Assembly (NCBI GenBank): GCA_026417555.1
Contig: JAOADA010000005.1
Coordinates: 1-64,000 of the forward strand
DNA from: Brevinematales bacterium
GTDB taxonomy: Bacteria > Spirochaetota > Brevinematia > Brevinematales > Thermospiraceae
Reading direction: 5' to 3'
DNA: 64,000 nucleotides
In this document: positions 44,808 through 54,313 of the stretch, one piece after another
Position numbering within the stretch: the first letter of the stretch is position 1
Layout: each line of letters starts with the position of its first letter
Translations under genes and position numbers: made by a program
Notes under the pieces: model-generated
Told to the model about the DNA's origin: nothing
What the model saw: the letters and a program-made list of their open reading frames with translations, nothing else
The model's database searches: none

Positions 44808-45023
44808 ATGGCAACAAAGAAGGTGAAAGAGCTTCGACAATTGAAGAAAGAAGAGCTTCTCAAGTTACGCGCTGATCTTCAGCAGAAGCTTTTGCAGATT
44901 CGCTTCCGTGCACGGATAGAAAAGCCAGCAAATCCGATGGAGAAGCGAAATATTCGTCGGGAGATTGCTATTATCAACACGCTTCTTCGCGAGATGGAAC
45001 TGAAGCAGGCTAAGGAGAAATAA
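44808..45023 (+). CDS. rpmC: 50S ribosomal protein L29
   Basis: 71 residues. Small two-helix protein near the tunnel exit. KVKELRQLKKEELLKLRADLQQKLLQIRFRARIEKPANPMEKRNIRREIAIINTLLRE (part: ELLKLRADLQQKLLQIRF; NIRREIAIINTLL) follows the L29 pattern. AGGGAGG precedes the ATG. Confidence 0.95.
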   Translation: MATKKVKELRQLKKEELLKLRADLQQKLLQIRFRARIEKPANPMEKRNIRREIAIINTLLREMELKQAKEK

Positions 45024-45025
45024 CC

Positions 45026-45280
45026 ATGGAACAGAAGAAGCCAAAGACACTTATTGGAAAAGTCATCAGTGACAAGATGGAAAAAACCCGCGTGGTGGTG
45101 GTCGAGAGAAGACAGATGCATTCTCATTATGGGAAGCAAGTGCTTCGAGCCCTCAAGGTGTATGCCCATGATGAGAACAACACCTCCCATGTTGGAGATG
45201 TGGTGGAGGTTGCTTTTTCTCGTCCGTTGTCCAAGACCAAACGCTGGGTAGTGACCAAAGTTATCGAGACGAGAGATTAG
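45026..45280 (+). CDS. rpsQ: 30S ribosomal protein S17
   Basis: 84 residues. Primary 16S 5'-domain binder with an OB fold. [31 protein letters not shown] (part: [18 protein letters not shown]) and [15 protein letters not shown] are characteristic. It begins two bases after the rpmC stop; the ribosome site AAGGAG lies in the rpmC tail. Confidence 0.96.
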   Translation: MEQKKPKTLIGKVISDKMEKTRVVVVERRQMHSHYGKQVLRALKVYAHDENNTSHVGDVVEVAFSRPLSKTKRWVVTKVIETRD

Positions 45281-45290
45281 GAGGCACACT

Positions 45291-45659
45291 ATGGTCATGT
45301 TAGGGACACGTTTAACCGTTGCTGACAACACGGGTGCCAAGGTGATTGAATGCTTCCATGTAGAGGGAAGTAGCGGTCGTCGTTATGCTTCCGTTGGTGA
45401 TACGATTATAGCGAGTGTGAAGGTAGCACTTCCCAATTCTGGTGTGAAGAAGGGAGAGGTTGTCCGTGCTGTGGTGGTTCGTACGACCAAAGAAATACGG
45501 AGAAAGGATGGTTCTACTATTCGCTTTGATAGAAACTCTGCCGTGCTGATCAACAAGCAGGGAGAACCTCGTGGAACACGTATTTTTGGGCCAGTGGCTC
45601 GCGAGTTGAGGGAGAAGAACTTCATGAAGATTATATCCCTCGCTCCTGAAGTGTTTTAG
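45291..45659 (+). CDS. rplN: 50S ribosomal protein L14
   Basis: 122 residues, exactly the usual length. Forms an intersubunit bridge. [54 protein letters not shown] (part: [14 protein letters not shown]), and [27 protein letters not shown] (part: [16 protein letters not shown]). Confidence 0.97.
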   Translation: MVMLGTRLTVADNTGAKVIECFHVEGSSGRRYASVGDTIIASVKVALPNSGVKKGEVVRAVVVRTTKEIRRKDGSTIRFDRNSAVLINKQGEPRGTRIFGPVARELREKNFMKIISLAPEVF

Positions 45660-45668
45660 GAGATGGCT

Positions 45669-45989
45669 ATGAAGATTCGAAAGGGTGATACGGTTGTCGT
45701 GATTGCAGGTCGCGACAAAGGGAAGAAATCTGAGGTTGTTCGTGTCGATCGCAAGGCCGACAAGGCTATTGTCAAGGGGATTAACCTGGTGAAAAAGGCT
45801 GTTCGTCGGTCCCAAGAACATCCCTCGGGTGGTTTTGTAGAGATTGAAGCTTTTATCCATGCTTCAAACCTGATGCTTTTTTGTCCGAAATGCAACAAAG
45901 GGGTACGTGTGAAAATGGTCATTGACAAGGATACAAAGTATCGGGCATGCAAAAAGTGTGGATACAAATTTGAAGAGACGAGGAGTTAA
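45669..45989 (+). CDS. rplX: 50S ribosomal protein L24 (zinc-ribbon form)
   Basis: 106 residues. Assembly initiator for 50S. N-terminal KOW motif [25 protein letters not shown] (part: [14 protein letters not shown]). The C-terminus carries two Cys pairs, FCPKCNKG and CKKCGY, so it is the zinc-binding (C+) form. AGGAG at 45658-45662 is 6 bases before the ATG at 45669; an ATG at 45663 would leave no spacing. Confidence 0.95.
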   Translation: MKIRKGDTVVVIAGRDKGKKSEVVRVDRKADKAIVKGINLVKKAVRRSQEHPSGGFVEIEAFIHASNLMLFCPKCNKGVRVKMVIDKDTKYRACKKCGYKFEETRS

Positions 45990-45991
45990 TC

Positions 45992-46591
45992 ATGGCAAAG
46001 GCAAAAGCAACATCGAAACCGGCAGCACCGCTTGCCAAAGGCTATGTTCCTCGCTTGAAAAAGCACTATCTTGAGGTAGTGCGCAAGCAGTTGCAGGAGC
46101 AGTACGCGTATTCTTCATCGATGGAGATTCCTCGACTGGAGAAGATTGTGATCAATGTTGGTGTGGGCAAGGACAGTGTGCAAGATAAATCGGCTATTGA
46201 TCCTGTGGTGGAAGAGATTTCTCTCATTGCAGGTCAAAAGGCTATCAAGACCTATGCCCGTGTTTCTATTTCGAATTTCCATTTGAGAGAAGGTATGCCC
46301 ATTGGTGTAAAGGTGACCCTTCGTGGGGCAAGGATGTATGATTTCTTTGACAAACTGGTCTCTGTGGCGTTACCCCGTGTGAGAGACTTCAAGGGTGTTT
46401 CTCCCTCAAGTTTTGATGGAAGGGGCAACTATACGATTGGGCTTCGTGAGCAGTTGGTGTTTCCCGAGATTGATTATGACAAGATCAAGAAGATTCGAGG
46501 TATGGATATAACTTTTGTGACGACAGCCAGAACGGACGATGAGGCATATCAGCTTCTCAAGCTCATGGGTATGCCCTTCAAGGAAAAGTAA
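45992..46591 (+). CDS. rplE: 50S ribosomal protein L5
   Basis: 199 residues, longer than the usual ~180 because of a 15-20-residue Lys/Ala/Pro-rich N-terminal extension ([16 protein letters not shown]). Binds 5S r[53 protein letters not shown] (part: [12 protein letters not shown]) and [11 protein letters not shown] are the family blocks. It starts two bases after rplX. Confidence 0.96.
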   Translation: MAKAKATSKPAAPLAKGYVPRLKKHYLEVVRKQLQEQYAYSSSMEIPRLEKIVINVGVGKDSVQDKSAIDPVVEEISLIAGQKAIKTYARVSISNFHLREGMPIGVKVTLRGARMYDFFDKLVSVALPRVRDFKGVSPSSFDGRGNYTIGLREQLVFPEIDYDKIKKIRGMDITFVTTARTDDEAYQLLKLMGMPFKEK

Positions 46592-46603
46592 GGGAGGACG
46601 GCT

Positions 46604-46789
46604 ATGGCAAAAAAATCCATGATTGCAAAATGGAAGAAGCCGAAAAAGTTTAAGGTGAGAGAATACAACCGCTGTAACATTTGCGGTCGCCCCCGTGCCT
46701 ATATTAGAGACTTTGGGCTTTGCCGTCTCTGTTTCCGAAAGATGGCCTCTGAAGGACTGTTGCCGGGTGTTCGCAAATCCAGCTGGTAA
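46604..46789 (+). CDS. rpsN: 30S ribosomal protein S14, zinc-binding type (type Z)
   Basis: 61 residues, the short C+ S14. Zinc ligands are in CNICGR and CRLCFR (C-x2-C...C-x2-C), with the invariant [31 protein letters not shown] end (part: [14 protein letters not shown]). Sits in the 30S head. Confidence 0.97.
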   Translation: MAKKSMIAKWKKPKKFKVREYNRCNICGRPRAYIRDFGLCRLCFRKMASEGLLPGVRKSSW

Positions 46790-46809
46790 AAACAAAAGTG
46801 GAGAAAACT

Positions 46810-47193
46810 ATGGATAGACTGGCAGACGCATTTACCAAAATTCGCAATGCTGTAGCTCGCAAGCATCCTACCGTCAATGTTGCCAAATCCGTGATGATGG
46901 GGGAGATCCTCTCTATTCTCAAAAAAGAAGGGTATATTGTGGACTTCAAGGATGCTGATGATGAGAAGTTTGCATACAAAGTGGAACTCAAATATGTCAA
47001 AGGAAAATCGGTGATTCAGGGCATCAAGCGTGTGAGTAGACTCAGCCGTCGTGTGTACGCCAAGGCCGATGCTCTTCCCCGAGTGTTCAATAATTACGGG
47101 ATAGCTATTCTCACCACCTCTAAAGGAGTGATGACTGACAAGGAAGCACGGAGTCTTGGGGTAGGTGGAGAGGTTATCTGCTATGTGTGGTAA
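46810..47193 (+). CDS. rpsH: 30S ribosomal protein S8
   Basis: 127 residues. Central-domain organiser of 16S rRNA and, in E. coli, repressor of the spc operon. DRLADAFTKIRNAVARKHPTV at the start (part: LADAFTKIRNAV), and the end GVMTDKEARSLGVGGEVICYVW (part: SLGVGGEVICYVW). The ATG at 46810 has GGAG 6 bases ahead; a GTG at 46798 is not needed. Confidence 0.96.
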   Translation: MDRLADAFTKIRNAVARKHPTVNVAKSVMMGEILSILKKEGYIVDFKDADDEKFAYKVELKYVKGKSVIQGIKRVSRLSRRVYAKADALPRVFNNYGIAILTTSKGVMTDKEARSLGVGGEVICYVW

Positions 47194-47202
47194 GGAGGAC
47201 AT

Positions 47203-47742
47203 ATGTCGAGATTAGCCAAGAAGCCGATTGTCCTGCCTTCCGGGGTGAGTGTGAAGGTAGATACGGATACGGTTATTGTTGAGGGAAAGCTTGGGAAACT
47301 GACGCAGGTATACCAGCCCTACTATGTTTCCATTGAGGTCTCAGAAGGGAAAGTGATGGTGACCCCAAAAGAGGTGTATGGGGCTGGCGCATATGCAGGG
47401 TTATACTGGGCCCTTGTTCGCAATATGGTCAAAGGGGTTTCTGAGGGTTTTTCCAAGCAGTTAACCATTCAGGGATTGGGATACAAATGGGAATTAAGGG
47501 GTACCAAATTGGTGTGCACGGTAGGATTTTCACATCCTGTGGAGTTTACCCCACCCCAAGGGATTACCCTTGCTCTTGAGAATAATAATACTGTTCTCAA
47601 GGTCTCTGGAGTGGACAAGCAGCTTGTAGGTCAGGTTGCTGCCAATATTCGTGGTATCAAACCACCCGAACCATACAAAGGGAAGGGTATCCGTTATGTG
47701 AACGAGCATGTGAGACTCAAAGAAGGGAAAACAGGGAAATAA
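47203..47742 (+). CDS. rplF: 50S ribosomal protein L6
   Basis: 179 residues. Near the factor-binding site. SRLAKKPIVLPSGVSVKVD and the second-domain signature IRGIKPPEPYKGKGIRYVNEHVRLKEGKTGK (part: KPPEPYKGKGIRY). Confidence 0.97.
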   Translation: MSRLAKKPIVLPSGVSVKVDTDTVIVEGKLGKLTQVYQPYYVSIEVSEGKVMVTPKEVYGAGAYAGLYWALVRNMVKGVSEGFSKQLTIQGLGYKWELRGTKLVCTVGFSHPVEFTPPQGITLALENNNTVLKVSGVDKQLVGQVAANIRGIKPPEPYKGKGIRYVNEHVRLKEGKTGK

Positions 47743-47755
47743 GTGAGGTGAAGCC

Positions 47756-48121
47756 ATGATTGACAAGGTAAAAGTGAAACGAGAACGCTTTGAGAAGGCA
47801 AAGAAACGAAGCAAAAAGCACCTCAAAGTAGCCGAAGATGCCTGTCGTGTTGTTGTCTACAAGTCGAATAAGTATCTGTATGCTCAGATTGTTGATGCAG
47901 AGAATCGCGTCCTAGGGTGTGTTTCTTCTATCAGCAAGGAGCTCAAGGACAAAAAACTCGGCAAGAATATCGCGAGTGCTGAGGTTATTGGACAGGCGCT
48001 GGCGGAAAAGATCAAAGCCTTGAAGGTAAAGAAGGTTGTTTTTGACCGTAACGGCTATCGGTATCACGGCAAGGTAAAAGCGCTTGCTGATGCCTGCCGC
48101 AAAGCCGGGATACAATTTTAA
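47756..48121 (+). CDS. rplR: 50S ribosomal protein L18
   Basis: 121 residues. Binds 5S rRNA with L5. CRVVVYKSNKYLYAQIVD, KNIASAEVIGQALAEKIKAL and VFDRNGYRYHGKVKALADACRKAGIQF (part: VFDRNGYRYHGKVKALAD). Confidence 0.96.
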   Translation: MIDKVKVKRERFEKAKKRSKKHLKVAEDACRVVVYKSNKYLYAQIVDAENRVLGCVSSISKELKDKKLGKNIASAEVIGQALAEKIKALKVKKVVFDRNGYRYHGKVKALADACRKAGIQF

Positions 48122-48134
48122 GTAGAGGTGAGGT

Positions 48135-48641
48135 ATGGCAGAGAATAAAGTACAGGCGCAGGAATGGCAAGAAAAAGTGGTGAGTATTCGTCGGGCGGCG
48201 AAGGTAACGACAGGGGGAAAACGCTTCCGTTTCAATGCCCTGGTGGTTGTGGGAAATGGGAAGGGTATGGTGGGCTTTGGGTATGGCAAAGCCAATGAAA
48301 TGGCTGATGCTATCCGAAAAGCCAAGGACAAAGCCATCAAAGCGGCTGTAAAAATCAACCTCAAGGGGACAACTATCCCTCATGAGGTTATTGGGAAATA
48401 CAAAAGTGGGGTGGTACTCCTCAGGCCTGCCTCAAAGGGTACAGGGGTTATTGCTGGGGGAGCCGTACGACCACTTTTGGAATTGGTGGGCATCCATGAT
48501 GTGCTTACGAAGTCACTTCGATCCACCAATAGTATTAACCTGGTGAAGGCCACGATGAATGGGCTTTTGCACCTTATGGATATCCGTGAGGTAGCAGAAC
48601 GGCGTGGGCTTTCGGTTGAGAAGATCTTTGGGAAAGAGTAA
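48135..48641 (+). CDS. rpsE: 30S ribosomal protein S5
   Basis: 168 residues. Accuracy protein at the mRNA entry. KVTTGGKRFRFNALVVVGNGKGMVGFGYGKANE (part: GKRFRFNALVVVGNGKG) and IAGGAVRPLLELVGIHDVLTKSLRSTN (part: AGGAVRPLLELVGIHD). In most bacteria rpmD (L30) follows; here rplO follows after 11 bases. Confidence 0.97.
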   Translation: MAENKVQAQEWQEKVVSIRRAAKVTTGGKRFRFNALVVVGNGKGMVGFGYGKANEMADAIRKAKDKAIKAAVKINLKGTTIPHEVIGKYKSGVVLLRPASKGTGVIAGGAVRPLLELVGIHDVLTKSLRSTNSINLVKATMNGLLHLMDIREVAERRGLSVEKIFGKE

Positions 48642-48652
48642 TGGAGGGAGAT

Positions 48653-49096
48653 ATGGCTGTGTTGACGATCAAACCGGCTCCAGGCTCAAGAAAAAAACCG
48701 ATGGTTGTGGGACGTGGAACAGGAAACGGTCATGGAAAAACCTGTGGACGTGGACATAAAGGCCAGAAAGCCCGTGCTGGGGCTGTTATTCGTCCTGGGT
48801 ATGAGGGTGGCCAGATGCCTCTTTACCGACGTCTTCCGAAGCGTGGTTTTAAGAATGCGCACAAAACGGTTTTTAATATTATTACCACGGAGATGCTGAA
48901 CCGGTTTCAGGAAGGAGAGACTGTGGATTATCTCGCCCTTGAAAGTAAAGGGCTCATTCGGCATAAGCATTGTCCTGTTAAGGTGTTGGTAAACGGAGAA
49001 CTCAAGGTCAAAGGCTTGAAACTCAAGGTGAATGCTTTGTCGGCGCAGGCAAAGGCTTTACTTGAGAAGGCTGGCGCAACGATTGAAGTTTTGTAA
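48653..49096 (+). CDS. rplO: 50S ribosomal protein L15
   Basis: 147 residues. Late 50S assembly protein. RGTGNGHGKTCGRGHKGQKARAG and GGQMPLYRRLPKRGFKN are the Gly/Arg-rich RNA-binding N-terminal blocks. GGAGGGAG lies directly before the ATG at 48653; an ATG at 48641 sits on the rpsE stop but is less well placed. Confidence 0.96.
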   Translation: MAVLTIKPAPGSRKKPMVVGRGTGNGHGKTCGRGHKGQKARAGAVIRPGYEGGQMPLYRRLPKRGFKNAHKTVFNIITTEMLNRFQEGETVDYLALESKGLIRHKHCPVKVLVNGELKVKGLKLKVNALSAQAKALLEKAGATIEVL

Positions 49097-49119
49097 AATA
49101 CAACAGAAAAGAGGTTCTC

Positions 49120-50436
49120 ATGATTAAGGCATTTTTAAATATCTTTAGGGTCGAGGATCTACGGAAAAGGTTTCTTTTCCTGATGGGGATGTTGGTAGTG
49201 TATCGTATTGGAGCCCATATCCCTGTTCCTGGTGTTGATGTGGCTGAACTTATGAGAAATCGAGGCTTTTTCGATGAGGGTGCCTTTGGGAATCTGATGA
49301 ACCTCTTTTCTGGTGGGGCGAGGGAAAACATTTCTATCTTCTCTTTGGGTATTATGCCGTATATTACGGCCATGATCATTATGCAACTTTTGAAGGCGGT
49401 TTTCCCCTCTTTGGACAAAGAGTTTCGAGAGGGGCCTGAAGGAAGAAGAAAGTTTCTTCAATACAGTCGTTATGGAACGGTTATTGTGACACTTGTGCAG
49501 GGTTTTCTCTATGCGAGAAGTCTCGTGGCAAGTGCTCCACAGTTTATTTTGGCATCCTTTTCTCCTGTGGCTTTTATTATTGTCTTTTCTCTCACAGTGA
49601 CGGCGGGAACACTTGTTCTTCTTTGGATGGGTGAGCAGATCACCGAGAGAGGTATCGGTAATGGGGTCTCTATCCTCATTATGGCGGGTATTATTGCGAG
49701 ACTTCCTCAAGCTTTGATTCAGCTTGTGCTTCAGGTTCGTAACAATACCATGGATCCGATGAATCTTATCATTGTGCTTGGGCTCTTTTTCCTGGTGATT
49801 GCTCTTGTGGTTTTTGAAGAACAGGCACTGCGGCATATTCCTATTCAACACACCCGTCGGGCTGGTGGGGGACAGGGAATTGCTTCTTCTATGCCGTTTA
49901 AGATCAATCCTACCGGGGTAATTCCTATCATTTTTGGAAGTTCTTTGATGATGTTTATTACCCCACTTTTTACCTGGCTTCGTCAGTTGTGGGATTCTCC
50001 TGTGAGTCGTTCTCTTGAGATCTTGTCTCAGCCGGGGAATACTCTTTACAATGTGATTTTCTTTCTTTTTATCCTTTTCTTTGCCTATTTCTACTTGGAG
50101 ATTGAACTGAATCCCCATGATATTGCTGAGGATCTTCGTCGTCGGGGGGATTTTATACCCGGTGTTCGTCCAGGTCAGAAGACAGAGGAGTATATTGCAG
50201 GAGTGCTGTATCGTTTGACTCTTCCGGGAGCTATTTTTATTGGTGTTATTGCCCTCTTGCCGAACTGGGTTTTGCGATGGATCAATATCCCAGGTCAGCT
50301 CGCCTATCTGATGGGGGGAACATCCCTTTTGATCATGGTGAATGTGGCTTTAGAAACCCTCAAGCAGATTGAATCGCAGCTTATGATGCATCGGCTCGAA
50401 GGTTTTATTGAGAAACGATCCCTAAGGACAAAGTAG
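49120..50436 (+). CDS. secY: Preprotein translocase subunit SecY
   Basis: 438 residues, ten membrane helices. Forms the Sec channel with SecE and SecG. N-terminal NIFRVEDLRKRFLF, plug-region RIGAHIPVPGVDV, GIMPYITAMIIMQLL, ITERGIGNGVSILI, cytosolic loop FKINPTGVIPIIFGSSL, DFIPGVRPGQKTEEYI and FIEKRSLRTK end. Starts 23 bases after rplO with AAAGAGG. Confidence 0.98.
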   Translation: MIKAFLNIFRVEDLRKRFLFLMGMLVVYRIGAHIPVPGVDVAELMRNRGFFDEGAFGNLMNLFSGGARENISIFSLGIMPYITAMIIMQLLKAVFPSLDKEFREGPEGRRKFLQYSRYGTVIVTLVQGFLYARSLVASAPQFILASFSPVAFIIVFSLTVTAGTLVLLWMGEQITERGIGNGVSILIMAGIIARLPQALIQLVLQVRNNTMDPMNLIIVLGLFFLVIALVVFEEQALRHIPIQHTRRAGGGQGIASSMPFKINPTGVIPIIFGSSLMMFITPLFTWLRQLWDSPVSRSLEILSQPGNTLYNVIFFLFILFFAYFYLEIELNPHDIAEDLRRRGDFIPGVRPGQKTEEYIAGVLYRLTLPGAIFIGVIALLPNWVLRWINIPGQLAYLMGGTSLLIMVNVALETLKQIESQLMMHRLEGFIEKRSLRTK

Positions 50437-50437
50437 T

Positions 50438-51088
50438 ATGTTGAGGGTAGCACTCATTGCTCCTCCCGGAGGTGGAAAAGGAACCCAGGCTGCAATGATC
50501 AAAGAGCATTTTCATCTTGCTCATATCGCGACAGGGGATATTTTCCGCGCTATTGTACGCGGAGAGTACAAAGGAAACGCCGATGTAGAGATGATCAAAG
50601 GCTACATGTCTCGAGGGGAACTCATTCCCGATCAGGTAGTGATTGATCTGGTCAAGGAGAGAATTAGTCAGAGTGATTGTGCAGGTGGGTATCTTCTTGA
50701 TGGTTTTCCTCGGACAGTGGAGCAAGCCCGTGCTTTTGATAGGATTGATGAAGAAAAAAGGCTCACCCATGTGATATATCTCCGGGTACCTCACGAGGTA
50801 ATTTTGGAGAGGCTTCTTGGTCGGTGGACCTGTCCTACGTGTCAGGCTGTGTATCATGAAAAGACCCATCCCCCAAAAAGAGCGGGGATATGCGATGTGG
50901 ATGGGACACGGCTTGTTCAACGGGAGGATGACAGAGAAGAAACCATCCGCAAGCGGCTTGAGGTGTATGAGAAGCAGACCATGCCCCTCATTGCCTACTA
51001 TAAAGAGGCCAAAATCTTGACAGAAATCGATGGAAATGCTACAATATATGATGTATTTTCTCGTATAAAGGAGGTATTAAACGCTTGA
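50438..51088 (+). CDS. adk: Adenylate kinase (zinc LID form)
   Basis: 216 residues. Interconverts 2 ADP with ATP and AMP. P-loop [14 protein letters not shown]-binding [19 protein letters not shown], and a long LID containing CPTC...ICDVDG that should bind zinc (C-x2-C...C-x2-D), followed by [13 protein letters not shown]. It lies 1 base after secY and overlaps infA by one base. No map gene is inserted here. Confidence 0.97.
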   Translation: MLRVALIAPPGGGKGTQAAMIKEHFHLAHIATGDIFRAIVRGEYKGNADVEMIKGYMSRGELIPDQVVIDLVKERISQSDCAGGYLLDGFPRTVEQARAFDRIDEEKRLTHVIYLRVPHEVILERLLGRWTCPTCQAVYHEKTHPPKRAGICDVDGTRLVQREDDREETIRKRLEVYEKQTMPLIAYYKEAKILTEIDGNATIYDVFSRIKEVLNA

Positions 51089-51306
51089 TGGACAAGGAAG
51101 ATGTTCTTCGGGTGGATGGGGTAGTTCTTGAACAACTCCCCAACGCCATGTTTAAGGTGGAATTACCGAGTAAGAAGTGTGTGCTTGCCCATATTTCGGG
51201 CAAGATGAGGTTGAACTCTATCAAGATTATTCCTGGTGATAAAGTGACGCTTGAGATGTCCCCCTATGACCTGACGAAGGGCAGGATTGTGTATCGATAT
51301 AAATAG
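51088..51306 (+). CDS. infA: Translation initiation factor IF-1
   Basis: 72 residues, OB fold. [26 protein letters not shown] (part: [16 protein letters not shown]), [38 protein letters not shown] (part: [14 protein letters not shown]). It binds the A site during initiation. The ATG at 51088 overlaps the adk stop; AAAGGAGG at 51067-51074 is a rather distant 13 bases off, and an in-frame TTG at 51085 is an alternative start. Confidence 0.96.
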   Translation: MDKEDVLRVDGVVLEQLPNAMFKVELPSKKCVLAHISGKMRLNSIKIIPGDKVTLEMSPYDLTKGRIVYRYK

Positions 51307-51316
51307 GAGAGAGCAT

Positions 51317-51445
51317 ATGAAAGTGAGAGCATCGGTAAAGAGAATATGTGAGAATTGTCGGGTAATCCGACGTCATGGGCTGGTGCGTGTGGTGTGTGAA
51401 AACCCTAAGCACAAGCAGCGCCAGCGTGGTTCAAAACGAGGCTAA
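51317..51445 (+). CDS. rpmJ: 50S ribosomal protein L36 (zinc form)
   Basis: 42 residues, translated directly: [19 protein letters not shown]... ending GSKRG. Zinc ligands are C11, C14, C27 and His32 in CENC...CENPKH. It is a few residues longer than the usual 37-38 because of an RGSKRG-like tail. GGAGAGAG precedes the ATG. Lies between infA and rpsM as in the alpha operon. Confidence 0.95.
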   Translation: MKVRASVKRICENCRVIRRHGLVRVVCENPKHKQRQRGSKRG

Positions 51446-51457
51446 CGGAGGAAAGGC

Positions 51458-51826
51458 ATGGCTCGTATTGCTGGGAGAGAAATACCGGGGAACAAGGCTG
51501 TTTTCATTGGTCTGACGTATATCTATGGTATTGGTCAGGCGACAGCCAACAAGATTGTTGAGATGGCAAAGATTGATCCTCACAAAAAGGTAAAGGATTT
51601 GACGGAAGAGGAACTTGCCAAAATCCGTGATATTATCGAGAGCAACTACAAGGTTGAAGGAGATCTTCGTACCGAAGTAGCGATGAATATCAAGCGTTTG
51701 ATTGATATTGGATGCTATCGTGGGCTTCGTCACAAAGCGAAACTTCCTGTTCGAGGACAAAGGACGAGAACCAATGCAAGAACACGGAAAGGTCCTCGAG
51801 CCAATAGCATCAAGAAGAAAAAGTAA
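51458..51826 (+). CDS. rpsM: 30S ribosomal protein S13
   Basis: 122 residues. Head protein contacting the P-site tRNA and L5. [28 protein letters not shown] (part: [14 protein letters not shown]), [15 protein letters not shown] and [25 protein letters not shown] (part: [17 protein letters not shown]). Confidence 0.97.
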   Translation: MARIAGREIPGNKAVFIGLTYIYGIGQATANKIVEMAKIDPHKKVKDLTEEELAKIRDIIESNYKVEGDLRTEVAMNIKRLIDIGCYRGLRHKAKLPVRGQRTRTNARTRKGPRANSIKKKK

Positions 51827-51841
51827 AGGAGTAGTGTGTCT

Positions 51842-52231
51842 ATGGCAAGAGCAAGAACGACGACAAAAAAGAAAGACAAAAAGAATGTAATTGAAGGGAT
51901 CGCCACTATTCGTGCTACTTTCAATAACACTATTATTACCTTGACAGATATGAATGGGAACACCCTTGCTTGGGGAAGTGCAGGAGTTGCGGGGTTTAAA
52001 GGCTCCAAGAAAGGGACACCATATGCTGCCCAGCTGGCGTGTGAAAAGGCTGTCGAGGCGGCGAAGTATCATGGTCTTCAGTATGTCCATGTACGCGTCA
52101 AGGGACCGGGGGCTGGTCGAGAAGCCGCTATGCGGGCATTGGCAGCACAGGGATTGAAGATAAAGACCTTGAGAGATGTGACTCCCATTCCTCATAATGG
52201 ATGTCGACCTCGCAAGAAACGAAGAGTATAA
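51842..52231 (+). CDS. rpsK: 30S ribosomal protein S11
   Basis: 129 residues. Platform protein near the E site. [80 protein letters not shown]. The ATG at 51842 is used; a GTG at 51836 with closer AAAGGAG spacing (4 bases) is an equally possible start that would add two residues. Confidence 0.96.
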   Translation: MARARTTTKKKDKKNVIEGIATIRATFNNTIITLTDMNGNTLAWGSAGVAGFKGSKKGTPYAAQLACEKAVEAAKYHGLQYVHVRVKGPGAGREAAMRALAAQGLKIKTLRDVTPIPHNGCRPRKKRRV

Positions 52232-52248
52232 GGCAAAAGGAGAGTACT

Positions 52249-52887
52249 ATGGGTAGATATACAGGACCTTCCTGCCGTTTGTGTCGTCGAGAGGGCGTGA
52301 AACTTTTTCTCAAAGGGGATCGCTGTCAATCCCCAAAATGTGCTATGGAGAGACGAAAGAAATCTCTCATACCCGGTATGCACGGCGCAGAACGCAAGAA
52401 ACTCACAGAATATGGTCTTCAGCTTCGAGAGAAGCAGAAAGTCAAACGCTACTATGGAGTCTATGAACGGCAATTCAGAAAGTATTTTGAGATGGCGACA
52501 AGGCATAAAGGTGTGACAGGTGAAATGCTTTTGCAGTATCTTGAGCGACGTCTTGACAATGTGATCTATGTGTGTGGCTTTGCTCCCTCTCATAAGGCAG
52601 CACGTCAGTTGGTACGCCATGGTCATGTTCTTTTGAATGGAGAAAAAGTGGATATCCCTTCGGTGATTGTAAAAGTGGGTGATGTGATTTCTTTGGTGCC
52701 GGGTTCGGAAAAGATAGACATGGTGGTTCGTTCGCTGGAAACTGCTTCTTCGAGAACACTTCCTACGTGGCTTGAGATTGACCTTGCCAAGGTGAAGGCT
52801 ACCGTGAAATCGCTTCCCACCCGTACAGAGATGTGTCAGGGAGTCATGGTGAACGAACAGGCTATCGTTGAGTTGTACTCCAAGTAA
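52249..52887 (+). CDS. rpsD: 30S ribosomal protein S4 (zinc form)
   Basis: 212 residues. Primary 16S binder and, in many bacteria, alpha-operon repressor. Starts [16 protein letters not shown]; cysteines in CRLC and later [12 protein letters not shown] form the zinc knot of C+ S4. The S4 RNA-binding domain is [36 protein letters not shown] (part: [20 protein letters not shown]). The ATG at 52249 has AAAAGGAGAG upstream. Confidence 0.97.
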   Translation: MGRYTGPSCRLCRREGVKLFLKGDRCQSPKCAMERRKKSLIPGMHGAERKKLTEYGLQLREKQKVKRYYGVYERQFRKYFEMATRHKGVTGEMLLQYLERRLDNVIYVCGFAPSHKAARQLVRHGHVLLNGEKVDIPSVIVKVGDVISLVPGSEKIDMVVRSLETASSRTLPTWLEIDLAKVKATVKSLPTRTEMCQGVMVNEQAIVELYSK

Positions 52888-52915
52888 CCCTTGACACAAG
52901 GTAGTGGAGGAAGAG

Positions 52916-53920
52916 ATGAGTCAAAGTTTTTTGTTTAAGGATATCATTCTACCTCATGAGACGCGGTTTGATGGGCAGACCTTTACCCCGTATTATGGGA
53001 AGTTTTCGATTTATCCCTTTGATAAGGGGGTAGGGGTTACCATAGCCAATTCTCTGCGCCGGATTCTCTTGAGTGCTATTCCTGGGTATGCAATAACAGC
53101 CATCAAGATAGAGGGCGTGAGACATGAGTTTGAGCCTATCAAGGGAGTGAAAGAGGATCTGGTTGATGTTATTTTGGCTATCAAAAAGATCAATTTGAGG
53201 CTTTTGGACGGGTCAGAGAAGAAGGTTATCCACATCAGCAAGAAAGGACCAGGGGAGCTCTTGGCGAAGGATTTTGCTGTTGATGCTACTCTTGAGGTCA
53301 TGAATCCTGATCTCAAGATTGCGACACTCAATGAGGATGCCGAGCTTTATATGGAAGTTACGATTGAATATGGACGTGGGTATCGTTCAGCAGAGGATCT
53401 CTTGGCCAAAGAGAGTGTGATTTCTCAGATTCCTGTGGATGCTTTGTTTTCCCCTATTACGCGAGTAAATTATCTCATCGAAGATTATCGTGTCGGTGAA
53501 AGAACGGACTGTGAAAAAGTAGTGCTTGAGGTCTGGACAAAGGGAACTATTGATCCCCGGGAAGCAGTATCTATGGCTTCAGCCATTCTCCGAAAGTATT
53601 TTTCTCTTCTTACGACCTTTGAAGAAGAGGAACTGGATATAGGCCGGGGTATGGACAGACAGGGAGATATTTTGGAAAAGCCAATCGAGGATCTCCATTT
53701 GTCGGCGAGGGCTTATAATTGTTTGAAATCAGTTGGTATTGCCACCATAGGAGATTTGGTAAACTATGATCCCGTCTCTCTTTCCAAGATCAAAAACTTT
53801 GGAAAGAAGTCTCTCACTGAAATCTCTGATAAACTCGCTACATATAACCTCAGTTTGAAGAGTAGTTCATCGGGGGGAGAGATAGAGGATTTGTCTGAAG
53901 AAAATGAGGAGCAGGAGTAG
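52916..53920 (+). CDS. rpoA: DNA-directed RNA polymerase subunit alpha
   Basis: 334 residues. The N-terminal domain (~1-230) dimerises and binds beta/beta': GVTIANSLRRILLSAIPGYAIT, then VPVDALFSP-like IPVDALFSPITRVNY. The C-terminal domain (~255-320) binds UP-element DNA and activators: EKPIEDLHLSARAYNCLKSVGIATIGDLV (part: LHLSARAYNCLKSVGI), KIKNFGKKSLTEI. The tail is acidic (SEENEEQE). GGAGG is 5 bases before the ATG at 52916. Confidence 0.98.
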   Translation: MSQSFLFKDIILPHETRFDGQTFTPYYGKFSIYPFDKGVGVTIANSLRRILLSAIPGYAITAIKIEGVRHEFEPIKGVKEDLVDVILAIKKINLRLLDGSEKKVIHISKKGPGELLAKDFAVDATLEVMNPDLKIATLNEDAELYMEVTIEYGRGYRSAEDLLAKESVISQIPVDALFSPITRVNYLIEDYRVGERTDCEKVVLEVWTKGTIDPREAVSMASAILRKYFSLLTTFEEEELDIGRGMDRQGDILEKPIEDLHLSARAYNCLKSVGIATIGDLVNYDPVSLSKIKNFGKKSLTEISDKLATYNLSLKSSSSGGEIEDLSEENEEQE

Positions 53921-53923
53921 TGT

Positions 53924-54313
53924 ATGAGGCACGGCAATAAGGTTAAAAAGCTCAGTCGTAATACTTCGCATCGGCGGGCACTGGTTCGCAATCTGGCGAC
54001 GAGTTTGTTTAAGTATGAACGAATCATTACTACCGTGGAGAAGGCCAAATTTATTCGTCCTTTTGCTGAGAAGCTAATCACAAAGGCCAAGACGGATACG
54101 GTGGCTTCACGGCGCAAGGTCTTTGAGACAATTCGAGATGAAGCGGTGTTAAATAAGCTTTTTGTTGATATTGCAAAGAGATACTTGAATCGTCCCGGTG
54201 GATATACAAGGATTATCCGTTTAGGATACCGCTTTAATGATGGGGCTGAGCGAGCGATTATTGAGCTTGTTGAGGAAAAGCTTGAAAAAGCAACCTCAAA
54301 CAATGCGAAATAA
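53924..54313 (+). CDS. rplQ: 50S ribosomal protein L17
   Basis: 129 residues. MRHGNKVKKLSRNTSHRRALVRNLATSLFKYERIITT (part: LSRNTSHRRALVRNLATSL), KAKFIRPFAEKLITKAK, GYTRIIRLGYRFNDGAERAIIELV (part: YTRIIRLGYRFNDGAERA). It follows rpoA by three bases and overlaps the next gene by 11. Confidence 0.97.
   Translation: MRHGNKVKKLSRNTSHRRALVRNLATSLFKYERIITTVEKAKFIRPFAEKLITKAKTDTVASRRKVFETIRDEAVLNKLFVDIAKRYLNRPGGYTRIIRLGYRFNDGAERAIIELVEEKLEKATSNNAK

Noticed and set aside
52891-52896. TTGACA between rpsD and rpoA
   Set aside because: No -10 box at a suitable distance; rpoA is most simply part of the same transcript.
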